A stretch of 64,000 nt of DNA from Falsochrobactrum tianjinense (GTDB taxonomy: Bacteria > Pseudomonadota > Alphaproteobacteria > Rhizobiales > Rhizobiaceae): assembly GCF_019100495.1 (NCBI RefSeq), contig NZ_JAHRVA010000001.1, forward strand, positions 688,597-752,596. Reading direction: 5' to 3'. Positions 9,040 through 18,168 of this stretch are shown in pieces (within the stretch, counting starts at the first letter, position 1; every line of letters starts with the position of its first letter). Made by a program: the position numbers and the translations under genes. Below the pieces are notes generated by a model that was not told the origin of the DNA, did no database searches, and saw nothing but the letters and a program-made list of their open reading frames with translations.

Positions 9040-10268
9040 AAACCTTCCGGCCAGTCGATCTTTTTCACGGCGTCATAGGCCTTGGCCTGTGCTTCGGCGA
9101 CGGTCCTGGCGATGGCCGTGACATTGAGTACCCGCCCGCCATTGGCGACAAGCTCCCCGTCCTTTTGCGCCGTACCCGCATGGAAGATCTTTACGCCTTC
9201 GACGTCTGCGAGCTTGTCGATGCCGCGAATGATGCTGCCCTTCTTCACATTGGTCGGATAGCCATCGGCAGCCATCACCACCGTCAGCGCGGGCTGGTCT
9301 TTCCAGTCGATGGAAATTTCGTCGAGCCTGCCATCGACGGCGGCATTGATGATTTCGAGCAGGTCGCTTTCCATACGCATCATCAGCACCTGGCATTCCG
9401 GGTCGCCAAAACGGGTGTTGTATTCGATGAGTTTTGGACCGTCCTTGCCGATCATCAGGCCGAGGAACAGGATGCCGGAGAAGGGAGCACCGATTTCGGC
9501 CATGCCGCGCATCGTGGGTTCGATCAGCTCGCGCATGGTACGTTCTACCATTTCCGCCGTCATGACTGGGGCAGGGGCATAGGCCCCCATGCCGCCCGTG
9601 TTGGGGCCGGTATCCCCATCGCCGACGCGCTTGTGATCCTGCGCGGAACCGAGCGGCAGCGCCGTTTTGCCATCGCAGATGCAGAAGAAGCTTGCTTCCT
9701 CGCCATCGAGAAATTCTTCCACCACCACTTCCGCGCCAGCCGAACCGAACGCGCCTTCAAAGCAGGCATCCACCGCATCGAGCGCCTCTTCCAGCGTCAT
9801 GGCGACGACCACGCCCTTGCCGGCGGCCAGACCGTCGGCCTTGACGACAATCGGCGCGCCATGCTGGCGGATATAGGCCTTGGCCTTGGGCGCATTGTTG
9901 AAGCGGCCATAGGCGCCGGTCGGAATGTCAAAGCGTGCGCAAAGGTCTTTGGTGAAGCCTTTCGAGCCTTCAAGCTGGGCTGCGGCTTTCGAGGGGCCGA
10001 ACACGCGGATATTTTCAGCGCGCAGATCGTCGGCAAGGCCCGCCACGAGCGGCGCTTCCGGGCCGACAATGACTAGATCGATCGCCTTTTCGTTGCAAAA
10101 AGCGATGACGGCCCGGTGGTCGCTGACATCAAGCGTAACAAGCTCGGCTGCTTCCGCAATGCCCGGATTGCCGGGCGCACAGTAAAGTTTTGTGAGCGAA
10201 GGCGAGGCCGTCAGTTTCCATGCAAGCGCGTGCTCGCGGCCGCCCGAACCGATCAACAGGACTTTCAT
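8985..10268 (-). CDS. purD: Phosphoribosylamine-glycine ligase
   Basis: PurD (427 residues, the usual length) joins phosphoribosylamine and glycine with ATP in the second step of purine synthesis. The N-terminal Rossmann-like domain starts [19 protein letters not shown]. The ATP-grasp core shows [14 protein letters not shown] and the metal-ligand region [16 protein letters not shown]. The start at 10268 is unambiguous from the conserved N terminus. It converges with and overlaps the GGDEF gene by 55 bases, so neither has room for an ordinary terminator. PurF, the preceding enzyme of the pathway, is encoded in this window at 36-37.6 kb. Confidence 0.97.
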   Translation of the reverse strand: MKVLLIGSGGREHALAWKLTASPSLTKLYCAPGNPGIAEAAELVTLDVSDHRAVIAFCNEKAIDLVIVGPEAPLVAGLADDLRAENIRVFGPSKAAAQLEGSKGFTKDLCARFDIPTGAYGRFNNAPKAKAYIRQHGAPIVVKADGLAAGKGVVVAMTLEEALDAVDACFEGAFGSAGAEVVVEEFLDGEEASFFCICDGKTALPLGSAQDHKRVGDGDTGPNTGGMGAYAPAPVMTAEMVERTMRELIEPTMRGMAEIGAPFSGILFLGLMIGKDGPKLIEYNTRFGDPECQVLMMRMESDLLEIINAAVDGRLDEISIDWKDQPALTVVMAADGYPTNVKKGSIIRGIDKLADVEGVKIFHAGTAQKDGELVANGGRVLNVTAIARTVAEAQAKAYDAVKKIDWPEGFYRSDIGWRAVEREESGS

Positions 10269-10411
10269 GCCTTGCTCCCTGCGCGTGATATAAGTAAATG
10301 TTTATTCAACTTGGGTCTCTATTGCCCATCGTCCGTACGGGCAAGGGTGCGTCCGCGATTTTTTCATGGAAAGCGGGCAGAACCGGATCATTTTCAAGAA
10401 AGCAGACGGTC

Positions 10412-11437
10412 ATGCAGCAATCTCATTCCAACACCGGGGCCAACACCGGGGCCAATTCGGATGTCCAGTCGCGCGATACGCGCGGACGGGTGAAGGATGC
10501 GCCCTCCGGCCATTGGGTCTATCGCATTTTGCCGCAGTCGCTCTGGCCCTATGCGCAGCTTGCGCGCTGGGACCGCCCCATTGGCTGGCAATTGCTTCTG
10601 TGGCCCTGCTGGTGGTCGGCGGCGCTGGTTGCAGGCGCAGGCGCAAAGCCCGGCGACGGCGTATGGTCGATCATGCCTTCCCTGTGGCATCTGCTGCTGT
10701 TTTTCATCGGTGCCGTCGCCATGCGCGGCGTAGGCTGCACCTATAATGATCTGGTCGATCAGGATATTGACGATAAGGTGGATCGCACCCGTTCGCGCCC
10801 GCTGCCTTCTGGGCAGGTCACACGCGCGCAGGCGAAGCTCTTTCTTGTCTTACAGTCGCTGGTCGGCCTTGCGGTGGTTCTGCAATTCAACTGGTTTTCG
10901 ATTGCTCTGGGCATCGCCTCGCTGCTGGTCGTCGCGGCCTATCCTTTCATGAAGCGTATTACCGACTGGCCGCAATTCGTGCTGGGCCTCGCTTTTTCGT
11001 GGGGTGCGCTGATGGGCTGGGCGGCCGTGGAAGGCTCGCTCTCGCTCCCTCCCGTGCTGCTTTATATCGGCGCGATCATGTGGACGATTGGCTATGACAC
11101 GATCTATGCGCATCAGGACAAGGAAGATGACGCATTGGTCGGCGTGCGCTCGACGGCGCGGCTGTTCGGGCGCCACACCAAAACCGCGCTGTTGGTTCTG
11201 TATGGCGGTGCACTTGGCTGCTTTGCGGCTGCTTTCGCGGTCGCTCAGGTGCCAATGCCCGCACTGGCTGGCCTGCTGGCGGCGGGTGCGCATATGTATC
11301 GCCAGATTCTGGTGCTCGATATCGACAACCCCGACCAGTGCCTGCGGCTTTTCAAGTCCAACAGCTTTGTCGGTCTGCTGATCTTCCTCGGCCTTGTGCT
11401 TGGAAGCCTCTGGGTGGCGGTCAAGCCGCTGGTCTGA
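10412..11437 (+). CDS. ubiA: 4-hydroxybenzoate octaprenyltransferase (polyprenyltransferase)
   Basis: UbiA is an integral membrane prenyltransferase that attaches the polyprenyl tail to 4-hydroxybenzoate in ubiquinone synthesis. Two Asp-rich motifs are visible: NDLVDQDIDDKVDRTRSRP, which binds the prenyl diphosphate through Mg2+, and DTIYAHQDKEDD. About eight or nine hydrophobic helices follow a hydrophilic N terminus. The ATG at 10412 gives 341 residues; the frame is open upstream to 10298 but that extension does not look conserved. The first residues contain a tandem duplication (NTGANTGAN) encoded by two perfect 12-bp copies. It is divergent from purD. Confidence 0.95.
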   Translation: MQQSHSNTGANTGANSDVQSRDTRGRVKDAPSGHWVYRILPQSLWPYAQLARWDRPIGWQLLLWPCWWSAALVAGAGAKPGDGVWSIMPSLWHLLLFFIGAVAMRGVGCTYNDLVDQDIDDKVDRTRSRPLPSGQVTRAQAKLFLVLQSLVGLAVVLQFNWFSIALGIASLLVVAAYPFMKRITDWPQFVLGLAFSWGALMGWAAVEGSLSLPPVLLYIGAIMWTIGYDTIYAHQDKEDDALVGVRSTARLFGRHTKTALLVLYGGALGCFAAAFAVAQVPMPALAGLLAAGAHMYRQILVLDIDNPDQCLRLFKSNSFVGLLIFLGLVLGSLWVAVKPLV

Positions 11438-11444
11438 TGAATCT

Positions 11445-12056
11445 TTACGGGTACAGCCGCTCTTTATTCCAGTCTCCGTCCGGCGTGGGGCGGGTGAAAA
11501 GCACCCGGTCATGCAGGCGGAAAGGGCGGTCGTGCCAGAACTCGATCGATATCGGCCGAATGCGGAAACCCGACCAGTAGGGTGGCCGCGGAATATCGCC
11601 GATGACGTGTTTCGCGGTATATTCGGCCACGGCCTTTTCCAGTGCGAAACGGCTTTCAAGCGGGCGCGACTGTTTGGAGGCCCATGCGCCGATACGGCTG
11701 CCGCGTGAACGCGAGGCATAATAAGCATCGGCTTCGGCGTCGCTGACCTTCTCGACAGGACCGCGTACGCGCACCTGGCGGCGCAGCGATTTCCAGTGAA
11801 AGCACATCGCAGCCTTTCCGGCAGACAGGATTTCCTGCCCCTTCCGGCTTTCATAATTGGTGTAGAAAACGAAGCCCTGCTCGTCGAAATCTTTCAGCAG
11901 CACCATGCGCACATTGGGCAGACCGTCAGGATCGACGGTGGCGAGCGCCAGCGCACTGGGATCATTGGGCTCGCTCTTGCCGGCATCATCGAGCCATTGC
12001 GCGAAGAGCCTGAACGGTTCGGTGCTTTGGGTGAAGTCGTCGTTGGTATCTGTCAT
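11445..12056 (-). CDS. pdxH: Pyridoxamine 5'-phosphate oxidase
   Basis: This FMN enzyme of 203 residues oxidises pyridoxine or pyridoxamine 5'-phosphate to pyridoxal 5'-phosphate. Family hallmarks are visible: a [20 protein letters not shown] strand, [13 protein letters not shown], the FMN-contacting [14 protein letters not shown], and the C-terminal [15 protein letters not shown]. The start at 12056 ([10 protein letters not shown]) is chosen because the five extra upstream residues are not typical of the family. The gene converges with ubiA, with only 7 bases between the stops. Confidence 0.97.
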   Translation of the reverse strand: MTDTNDDFTQSTEPFRLFAQWLDDAGKSEPNDPSALALATVDPDGLPNVRMVLLKDFDEQGFVFYTNYESRKGQEILSAGKAAMCFHWKSLRRQVRVRGPVEKVSDAEADAYYASRSRGSRIGAWASKQSRPLESRFALEKAVAEYTAKHVIGDIPRPPYWSGFRIRPISIEFWHDRPFRLHDRVLFTRPTPDGDWNKERLYP

Positions 12057-12290
12057 TACCGCTATTTTCAATTCTGTACAGGAAACTTTATGCGAAACGG
12101 AGCTTCTTCCAATTCGCCGATTTTGTCCATGCCCGCCCGGTCCGGTTCATGCTGCAATCCCAAAGCTGAGGGAAGTACTTTGCAGGCATTGTGCTGCAAT
12201 AATGATTTGTTTACCTTGCCGACACACCGCTTGTTAACTTCACTTCGCCATAATCCTTGCATCCATAGCGTGTATATTAAGGGATGAACG

Positions 12291-12761
12291 TTGGCCGCCG
12301 AAACTGCTCGCCGCGAAACACATGATCTGACGTTGAAATCTGGCACTGCGCTGCTGCGCGGAGCGATGGTTGGCGCGGTTATTCTTTCGCTTGCCGGATG
12401 CGCGATGGGTGGTTTCAGCCTCGAAAAGGCTGTGCCTGACTCGTCCACTATCACCGGTTCGGTGAAGCCGGTTCATAAGACCGAAATCGATACAGGCAAG
12501 CTTTCTGACCAGTCGGCGATCAAAAGTATTGTTTCAGCGCTCGATTTCACCCAATGGGGCAAGAATCCGGTGCCATGGGCCAACCCGGATACCGGCAGTC
12601 AGGGCACGATCACCACGATTGCGGAAACCAAGTCCGAGGACGTACTGTGCCGTCAGTTTGAAACCTCGCGCGAAGCCTTCGACGGGGTTTCCATCTATCG
12701 CGGCGAGACCTGTATGCAGCGCGGCGGCAACTGGACACTCACCTCTTTCGCGCCGATCTGA
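12291..12761 (+). CDS. Outer-membrane-type lipoprotein, RT0821/Lpp0805 surface antigen family
   Basis: The 156-residue protein has a long N-terminal stretch, a hydrophobic segment GAMVGAVILSL, and a lipobox LAGC with the cysteine at residue 37, so it is predicted to be acylated and anchored in the envelope. The mature part (about 120 residues) carries a C-terminal region like that of the RT0821/Lpp0805 surface proteins: LCRQFETSREAFDG followed by GETCMQRGGNWTL. The TTG at 12291, with an AAGGGA-type ribosome binding site 7 bases upstream, gives an unusually long pre-signal region. The ATG at 12366 would give a minimal lipoprotein signal and is a real alternative. Confidence 0.75.
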   Translation: MAAETARRETHDLTLKSGTALLRGAMVGAVILSLAGCAMGGFSLEKAVPDSSTITGSVKPVHKTEIDTGKLSDQSAIKSIVSALDFTQWGKNPVPWANPDTGSQGTITTIAETKSEDVLCRQFETSREAFDGVSIYRGETCMQRGGNWTLTSFAPI

Positions 12762-12864
12762 TTGTTTTTCATACAACTCTGGAACTTTTCCGTTTCCGTG
12801 CGCATATTAGGGTCAACGAGTCTTACGGCTGATAGTACAGTCAAATTTCCTGAATGAGGATTAT

Positions 12865-13794
12865 ATGCGCGATCCCTATAGCGTGCTGGGCGTCGCCAAA
12901 ACGGCGAAGCCAGAAGAAATAAAATCGGCTTTCCGCAAGCTGGCCAAGAAGCATCATCCGGACCAGAACAAGGACGATGCGAAAGCGCAGGAGCGCTTTT
13001 CCGAGCTTAACCAGGCCTATGAGATCATCGGTGACAAGGACCGCCGCGCGCAATTCGACCGTGGCGAGATCGATGCCGAGGGCAAGCCGCTGTTTCAGGG
13101 CTTCCCGGGGGGCGGTGCTCACGGCGACCCGTTTGCAGGTTTTCGGCAGGGCGGCGCCAATAGCCATTTTGAGTTCCGCACCGGCCCCGGCGGCGGCCAT
13201 CAGGGCGGCTTTGGCGGCGCGGAAGATATTCTCAACGATCTTTTTGGCGGCGCTTTCGGCGGCGCGCGCGCCGGTGCGCGCCAGCGCGGGCCAGCCAAGG
13301 GGGCCGATCTGGCTGCTTCCATCACCATCAGCCTTTCGCAGGCGGTGGGCGCGGAAAAGGTCGAGGCTATTTTCCCGAATGGCAAGCATCTCAAGATCAA
13401 GTTGCCCAAATATGTCGAGGACGGTCAGACGATTCGTCTCAAGGGGCAGGGCGAGCATCTTGTCGGCGGAACTCCCGGCGATGCGCTGGTGACGATCCGT
13501 TTCAAGCCCAGCGCCCGTTTCCGCCTTGAGGGACGCGATGTGCATGTCGATCTGCCGGTCGAGCTTGCCGATGCGGTGCTCGGCGGCAAGCAGGAGGTGG
13601 AAACGCTCGATGGCCGCATCGCCATCAAGGTTCCGGCCTGGTCGAGTTCCGACCGCATTCTGCGTCTCAAAGAGAAGGGCCTGCCGCTGAAAGCCGGTGG
13701 CCGTGCCGATCTCTATGTGCATATCCGCATCATGCTCCCCGAAGGCGGCGATACGGAACTGGAGGAATTCCTGCGCAACCGCACTGGTGGCTGA
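12865..13794 (+). CDS. DnaJ-class co-chaperone, CbpA-like (no zinc finger)
   Basis: The 309-residue type II J-protein stimulates DnaK ATPase activity. The J domain (residues 1-70) has the HPD motif in [12 protein letters not shown] Gly/Phe-rich region follows (about residues 75-140, several GG and GGF repeats), then the C-terminal substrate-binding domains from about residue 150. The four CxxCxGxG repeats of true DnaJ are absent, so this is a CbpA-type protein. GAGGATT just upstream is the ribosome binding site. It stands between the lipoprotein and fabI in the same direction. Confidence 0.93.
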   Translation: MRDPYSVLGVAKTAKPEEIKSAFRKLAKKHHPDQNKDDAKAQERFSELNQAYEIIGDKDRRAQFDRGEIDAEGKPLFQGFPGGGAHGDPFAGFRQGGANSHFEFRTGPGGGHQGGFGGAEDILNDLFGGAFGGARAGARQRGPAKGADLAASITISLSQAVGAEKVEAIFPNGKHLKIKLPKYVEDGQTIRLKGQGEHLVGGTPGDALVTIRFKPSARFRLEGRDVHVDLPVELADAVLGGKQEVETLDGRIAIKVPAWSSSDRILRLKEKGLPLKAGGRADLYVHIRIMLPEGGDTELEEFLRNRTGG

Positions 13795-13932
13795 GCCCTT
13801 TATGGTTGGCCGCAATTGCCCTGTTGCGTCAGGAAAGTGACAATACCCCCGCTTTTTGTCGCCTATTGCTTGAAGGGAATGCAAGCCTGTGCGATAGGGC
13901 AACAAGCTGATTATTTTCAATGAGGACCCTTA

Positions 13933-14751
13933 ATGACCGCAAAGTCAGGTTTGTTGCAGGGCAAGCGCGGATTGATTCTGGGCGTAGCCAATAACCGTTC
14001 CATCGCCTGGGGTATTGCCAAAGCCGCACATGAAGCCGGTGCCGAACTCGCATTCACCTATCAGGGTGAAGCAATGAAGAAGCGCGTCGAGCCGCTGGCT
14101 GAAGAGCTGGGCGCCTTCGTTGCCGGACATTGCGATGTCACCGATGACGCAAGCATGGATGCCGTTTTTGCGGCGCTTGAGCAGAAATGGGGCAAGCTCG
14201 ACTTCCTCGTTCATGCGATCGGCTTCTCCGACAAGGATGAACTGACCGGACGCTATGTCGATACGTCGGCGGAAAACTTCTCCAATACGATGCTGATCTC
14301 GGTCTATTCGCTGACGGCGGTTGCCCGGCGCGCCGAAAAGCTGATGGATGGCGGCGGCTCGATCCTGACCCTGACCTATTACGGTGCCGAGAAGGTCATG
14401 CCGAACTACAATGTCATGGGCGTCGCCAAGGCGGCTCTCGAAGCCAGTGTCAAATATCTCGCCGTCGATCTGGGACCGCAGAATATCCGTGTCAACGCGA
14501 TTTCCGCAGGCCCGATCAAGACGCTCGCAGCGTCTGGCATTGGCGATTTCCGCTATATTCTCAAGTGGAACGAATATAATGCGCCGCTGCGCCGCACCGT
14601 CACCATCGATGAGGTGGGTGATGTCGGCCTTTACATGCTTTCCGACCTGTCGCGCTCGGTCACGGGCGAAGTCCACCATGCCGATAGCGGCTATCATGTC
14701 ATCGGCATGAAAGCGGTGGACGCGCCGGATATTTCGGTCGTCAAGGACTGA
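13933..14751 (+). CDS. fabI: Enoyl-[acyl-carrier-protein] reductase (NADH)
   Basis: FabI (272 residues) reduces trans-2-enoyl-ACP in the last step of each type II fatty-acid elongation cycle. The NADH-binding N terminus reads GKRGLILGVANNRSIAWGIA, the divergent SDR fingerprint of FabI. The catalytic segment YYGAEKVMPNYNVMGVAK contains the two tyrosines and the lysine of the Y-x6-Y-x6-K pattern. It is followed after 9 bases by a histidine phosphatase gene, so the two are probably an operon. It lies about 33 kb from the fabD-fabF cluster in this window. Confidence 0.97.
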   Translation: MTAKSGLLQGKRGLILGVANNRSIAWGIAKAAHEAGAELAFTYQGEAMKKRVEPLAEELGAFVAGHCDVTDDASMDAVFAALEQKWGKLDFLVHAIGFSDKDELTGRYVDTSAENFSNTMLISVYSLTAVARRAEKLMDGGGSILTLTYYGAEKVMPNYNVMGVAKAALEASVKYLAVDLGPQNIRVNAISAGPIKTLAASGIGDFRYILKWNEYNAPLRRTVTIDEVGDVGLYMLSDLSRSVTGEVHHADSGYHVIGMKAVDAPDISVVKD

Positions 14752-14760
14752 GGAAAGATT

Positions 14761-15351
14761 GTGGCACGGGAAATCATCTACTTCTCGCGTCACGGCGAGA
14801 CGGACTGGAATGTTTCGCAGCGTATTCAGGGGCAGCTTGATATCGACATCAACGCCCATGGTCGCACGCAGGCGGATCGCAATGGCGATCTGCTCAAATC
14901 GCTGATCGGTGAAGGTGCGGGCTTCGACTTTGTCGCAAGCCCGCTGCGCCGAACCCGCGAAACCATGGAGCGCATCCGTTTGCGCATGGGACTGGACCCT
15001 TATGATTTCCGCACCGATCCGCAATTGATGGAACTCAATTTCGGTGACTGGCAGGGCTTCATGCTCGAAGACATCGCGCGAGAAGGCGAGGTGCTGGTCA
15101 AGGCGCGCGCCCACGACAAGTGGAATTTCGTGCCGCCGGGCGCTTCCGCCGAAAGCTATATGGCGCTTTCGCACCGCATCGGTCGCTGGGTGGAAGCGGT
15201 CGAATGGCCCACTGTCTGCGTGACCCATGGCGGCTGTATGCGCACGCTGTTCTATCTTTATGGCGATATGGACGGCCACGATGCCGCCAATCTCTCCATC
15301 CCGCAGGACAAGATTCTCAAATTCGCAAATGGCAGGCTTGAGTGGATTTAG
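14761..15351 (+). CDS. Histidine phosphatase family protein (phosphoglycerate mutase-like)
   Basis: This is a 196-residue protein of the branch-1 histidine phosphatase fold. The phosphate-accepting motif FSRHGETDWN is near residues 8-17 and the second catalytic histidine is in VTHGGCMRTLF near residue 158. The family includes cofactor-dependent phosphoglycerate mutases and many broad phosphatases, and this short form is more likely a phosphatase. The start is GTG at 14761 with an aggaaag-type ribosome binding site. Its TAG stop (15349-15351) abuts an interspersed repeat beginning in the same bases, so the 3' end may have been set by insertion of the repeat. Confidence 0.9.
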   Translation: MAREIIYFSRHGETDWNVSQRIQGQLDIDINAHGRTQADRNGDLLKSLIGEGAGFDFVASPLRRTRETMERIRLRMGLDPYDFRTDPQLMELNFGDWQGFMLEDIAREGEVLVKARAHDKWNFVPPGASAESYMALSHRIGRWVEAVEWPTVCVTHGGCMRTLFYLYGDMDGHDAANLSIPQDKILKFANGRLEWI

Positions 15352-15408
15352 AGCATTTCCAGCAAAAGTGTGAAACGGTTTTGCGTCAGGATAATGCGTA
15401 AAACGTTT
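15349..15408 (+). repeat. Rhizobiales-type palindromic intergenic repeat
   Basis: The element tagagcatttcc...gcgtaaaac has the look of a small interspersed repeat that I recall in many Brucella and Rhizobium intergenic regions. It folds as nested arms: gcatttcc (15353-15360) with ggataatgc (15389-15397), imperfectly, and gcaaaa (15362-15367) with ttttgc (15379-15384). I saw no second copy in this window, so copy number must be tested in the genome. It overlaps the stop codon of the upstream phosphatase. Confidence 0.55.
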
Positions 15409-15431
15409 TAACCTCCCTTTCGCGTCATTAT

Positions 15432-15462
15432 TTGCCATTTGGCATAAAGATGATATTATCTT
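15432..15462 (+). promoter_or_regulatory. Promoter and autoregulatory dyad of the Xre/RES toxin-antitoxin operon
   Basis: A plausible sigma-70 promoter is ttgcca (15432-15437), a 16-base spacer and tattat (15454-15459). A 16-bp near-palindrome, aagatgatattatctt (15447-15462, one symmetric mismatch pair), covers the -10 element. A second dyad, gcca-tt-tggc, sits at 15434-15443. A dyad over the -10 box is where an HTH antitoxin would be expected to bind. Confidence 0.5.
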
Positions 15463-15482
15463 GCCAGAAAGCGAGGTGCAGG

Positions 15483-15893
15483 ATGGAGCTTCAGCCCATT
15501 ATTGCCACGCCAGCAGGTGAGCGGACCGCGATCAGCGATGAAGAAGCGGGCGCACTGGCGCGGACTACCGTCAATCTGTTCAGGGCATGGAAATTGTCCG
15601 ATGCGGAAGCCTGCACATTGCTGGGCGGCATGTCGCCGCGAACCTGGGCACGCTGGAAAGAAGGCGAGATCGGCCGCACCGACCGCGATCTGCGTATGCG
15701 CATGGCCCATCTGATGGGCATCCACAAGGGGCTGCGCTACCTGTTTCGCGATGCGGCGCGCGGCTATGCCTGGATAAGAAAACCCAATGCGGCCTTTGGC
15801 GGCCTGTCGGCGCTCGATCTGATGCTGCGCGGCGAAATTGCCGATCTTGCCGTCATGCGTGACTGGCTCAATGCGGAGCGGGGCGCGTGGTGA
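15483..15893 (+). CDS. Xre/MbcA-type antitoxin (HTH plus toxin-binding C-terminal domain)
   Basis: The 136-residue protein is the likely antitoxin of a RES/Xre type II pair. Residues about 30-80 form an HTH-like region (WKLSDAEACTLLGGMSPRTW). The C terminus (about 85-136) carries the DUF2384/MbcA-ParS-type toxin-binding domain, ending in PNAAFGGLSALDLMLRGE and a Trp. The ATG at 15483 follows gaggtgcagg. The stop overlaps the toxin start (GTGA at 15890-15893), the classic coupled antitoxin-first arrangement. The complex is expected to repress its own promoter through the dyad at 15447-15462. The pair sits in a small accessory segment beside a repeat. Confidence 0.88.
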   Translation: MELQPIIATPAGERTAISDEEAGALARTTVNLFRAWKLSDAEACTLLGGMSPRTWARWKEGEIGRTDRDLRMRMAHLMGIHKGLRYLFRDAARGYAWIRKPNAAFGGLSALDLMLRGEIADLAVMRDWLNAERGAW

Positions 15894-16579
15894 GCGCCCT
15901 CCGGCGCGGCGTGCGCTGGCCGCAGACTTATCGCATCATCCGTTCCATTCATCCGCCGATCGACCTGTTCGAGGATATTGCCGATCCGCGCGACTGGGAA
16001 GCGCTCGCAGCGATCGAGGAAAAGACCAACCCGCGCATTCGTTTTGAAATCGGCGATCTTGGCAAGGTGCCAGCCCACAGGCGGGTGTCGGGGCAGGGCG
16101 CGAGCTATGTGATGGCGCCTTTTGTGCATTGTTCGCCGCTCAGGCCGGGTCGTTTTTCCGATGGCAGTTACGGCATCTATTATGCGGGCGACCGCGAAGA
16201 GGTGGCCTTGGCCGAAACCATCCATCATCACGCAAAATTCATGCGCGCCACGCAGGAAGAACCGGGCTGGACCTCGGATTTTCGCGTGCTGGTCGGAAGC
16301 ATCGACCGGGACTTGCACGATGTGCGCGCCATGTCCGGTGTGCTCGATCCCGATGATTATACGGCCTCGCAGATTGCGGGTCGCGAATTGCGCGCCGCGG
16401 GCAGCGATGGGCTTTTATGGCCCAGCGTGCGTATGCGGGGCCGCTTGTGCATCGGCATATTCTGGCCGGATGTTATAACGATTCCTATTCAGGGGCGGCA
16501 TTACAGCTATCACTGGAACGGAAGCCGTGTCGATTTCGTCCGCCAATATGATACGGGCAAAGTTCTTTCGGTAAGTTGA
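15890..16579 (+). CDS. RES-domain toxin (NAD+-degrading type)
   Basis: The 229-residue protein has the RES fold named for Arg-Glu-Ser. The core is visible as GRFSDGSYGIYYAGDRE, then ALAETIHHHAKF, and a later serine in LLWPSVRMRG. In characterised members (MbcT, the Pseudomonas RES toxin) this fold hydrolyses or phosphorolyses NAD+, stopping growth when free of antitoxin. All key residues appear intact, so the toxin is probably active. The start is GTG at 15890, or 15887, since two GTG codons are adjacent; the 4-base overlap with the antitoxin stop favours 15890. No downstream partner follows; the next gene is on the other strand. Confidence 0.9.
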   Translation: MSALRRGVRWPQTYRIIRSIHPPIDLFEDIADPRDWEALAAIEEKTNPRIRFEIGDLGKVPAHRRVSGQGASYVMAPFVHCSPLRPGRFSDGSYGIYYAGDREEVALAETIHHHAKFMRATQEEPGWTSDFRVLVGSIDRDLHDVRAMSGVLDPDDYTASQIAGRELRAAGSDGLLWPSVRMRGRLCIGIFWPDVITIPIQGRHYSYHWNGSRVDFVRQYDTGKVLSVS

Positions 16580-16586
16580 GCCTGTA

Positions 16587-16838
16587 TTACGGGGCTTCCT
16601 GAATATCGGTGACAAAGCGGGTATTGTCGGCCACATCATAGAGAATAAGAACCTTCATGCCCTTGTCGATGGCCGAATAATCGAATTCGCCCGGCAATTT
16701 ATAGACGCTGCCGTCGTCAAGCGTGATTGTTTCCTCATCCGGGTTGATGCCGGTAATCTTGCCTTCGGCATCGCCCGCCATGGCGACGGTCGAGAAAAGC
16801 GAAGCAATGATGAAGAGCAGTCCCACCAGATAATGCAT
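16587..16838 (-). CDS. DUF1344 family small periplasmic protein
   Basis: This 83-residue protein has an N-terminal signal peptide (YLVGLLFIIASLFSTVAMAG) and a mature part of about 60 residues with the pattern GKITGINPDEETITLDDG, typical of the small beta-rich DUF1344 family of Rhizobiales. Its function is unknown. The minus-strand start at 16838 has a strong AGGAAG ribosome binding site. It is convergent with the RES toxin, only 7 bases apart. The 229 bases upstream also serve as the upstream region of divergent aroC; I see no clear operator there. Confidence 0.88.
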   Translation of the reverse strand: MHYLVGLLFIIASLFSTVAMAGDAEGKITGINPDEETITLDDGSVYKLPGEFDYSAIDKGMKVLILYDVADNTRFVTDIQEAP

Positions 16839-17067
16839 GGCTGTCTTCCTTCTTCCTGATTCGACATGTTTGACTGTTGCCGAGCATTTGCGGCAACGCG
16901 ATTGTAAGGTTATTTAGCGGGTGGAATGTGTCAAAAAGAATACGGGAACCGGGTCATCCGAAGGAAATTCCGTGAACCCGCAAGCCTTGATTTGACCATG
17001 GCCGAAAAGCCCAATAAAACCAGCCATTATCCTGCCTGAAAAGGCGCATCCGTAATCGGGTCTGGCA

Positions 17068-18162
17068 ATGTCTCATAATAGTTTCGGTCACTTGTTCCGC
17101 GTAACCACCTGGGGTGAAAGCCATGGTCTGGCGCTTGGTTGCGTGGTGGATGGCTGTCCGCCGGGTATCACCTTCACTGAAGCCGAAATTCAGGCCTATC
17201 TCGACAAGCGCAAGCCCGGCCAGTCGAAATATACTACCCAGCGCCGCGAGCCCGATCAGGTGCGCGTGCTTTCGGGCGTGCTTCTCGGTGATGACGGCGT
17301 GACCATGACCACCACCGGCACGCCCATCTCGATGATGATCGAGAACACCGACCAGCGCTCCAAGGATTATGGCGACATCGCCCGGCAATACCGCCCCGGC
17401 CATGCCGATTACGCCTATGACATCAAATACGGCATCCGCGACTATCGCGGCGGCGGGCGCTCTTCCGCGCGCGAAACGGCGGCGCGCGTGGCCGCAGGCG
17501 CCATTGCGCGCAAGGTGGTTCCCGGGCTGGAAGTGCGCGGCGCGCTGGTGGGCATGGGAATCCATGACATCGACCGCAGCCGCTGGAACTGGGATGAAGT
17601 GGACAACAATCCATTTTTCACGCCCGATGCCGGTTCGGTGGAACTCTTTGCCGGCTATCTCGACGGCATCCGCAAGAACGGCTCGTCCGTTGGCGCGATC
17701 ATCGAGATTGTGGCGGAAGGTGTGCCGGCGGGCATCGGCGCTCCGATTTATGGCAAGCTGGATCAGGATATTGCCAGCTATCTTATGTCGATCAACGCTG
17801 TGAAGGGCGTGGAAATCGGCAACGGATTTGAAGCTGCGCGCCTCACCGGCGAGGAAAACGCCGATGAAATGCGTATGGGTAATGACGGCAAACCCTTCTT
17901 CCTGTCGAACCATGCGGGCGGGGTGCTGGGTGGCATTGCGACAGGCGCGCCGGTCGTGGCGCGCTTCGCGGTCAAGCCCACATCGTCGATCCTGACCCCA
18001 CGCCGTTCCATCGACAAGGACGGCAAGGAAGTCGATGTGATGACCAAGGGCCGTCATGATCCTTGCGTGGGCATCCGTGCCGTGCCGATTGGTGAGGCGA
18101 TGGTTGCTTGCGCAATCGCAGATCATTATTTGCGGCACCGTGGCCAGACTGGAAGAGGCTAG
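17068..18162 (+). CDS. aroC: Chorismate synthase
   Basis: AroC (364 residues) is a reduced-FMN-dependent enzyme that makes chorismate from 5-enolpyruvylshikimate 3-phosphate, the last common step of aromatic synthesis. Signature stretches are present: [20 protein letters not shown] near the N terminus, [15 protein letters not shown], and [19 protein letters not shown]. Length and motifs are normal for a bacterial monofunctional enzyme. It is followed after 6 bases by ribB, so the two are likely co-transcribed. Confidence 0.97.
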   Translation: MSHNSFGHLFRVTTWGESHGLALGCVVDGCPPGITFTEAEIQAYLDKRKPGQSKYTTQRREPDQVRVLSGVLLGDDGVTMTTTGTPISMMIENTDQRSKDYGDIARQYRPGHADYAYDIKYGIRDYRGGGRSSARETAARVAAGAIARKVVPGLEVRGALVGMGIHDIDRSRWNWDEVDNNPFFTPDAGSVELFAGYLDGIRKNGSSVGAIIEIVAEGVPAGIGAPIYGKLDQDIASYLMSINAVKGVEIGNGFEAARLTGEENADEMRMGNDGKPFFLSNHAGGVLGGIATGAPVVARFAVKPTSSILTPRRSIDKDGKEVDVMTKGRHDPCVGIRAVPIGEAMVACAIADHYLRHRGQTGRG

Positions 18163-18168
18163 GAATAG

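Noticed and set aside
13945-15438. Minus-strand open frame opposite fabI and the phosphatase
   Set aside because: Both forward genes are clear. The antisense product has no domain and crosses the intergenic gap.
16839-17067. FMN riboswitch ahead of the aroC-ribB unit
   Set aside because: The conserved RFN-element segments are not seen in this gap.
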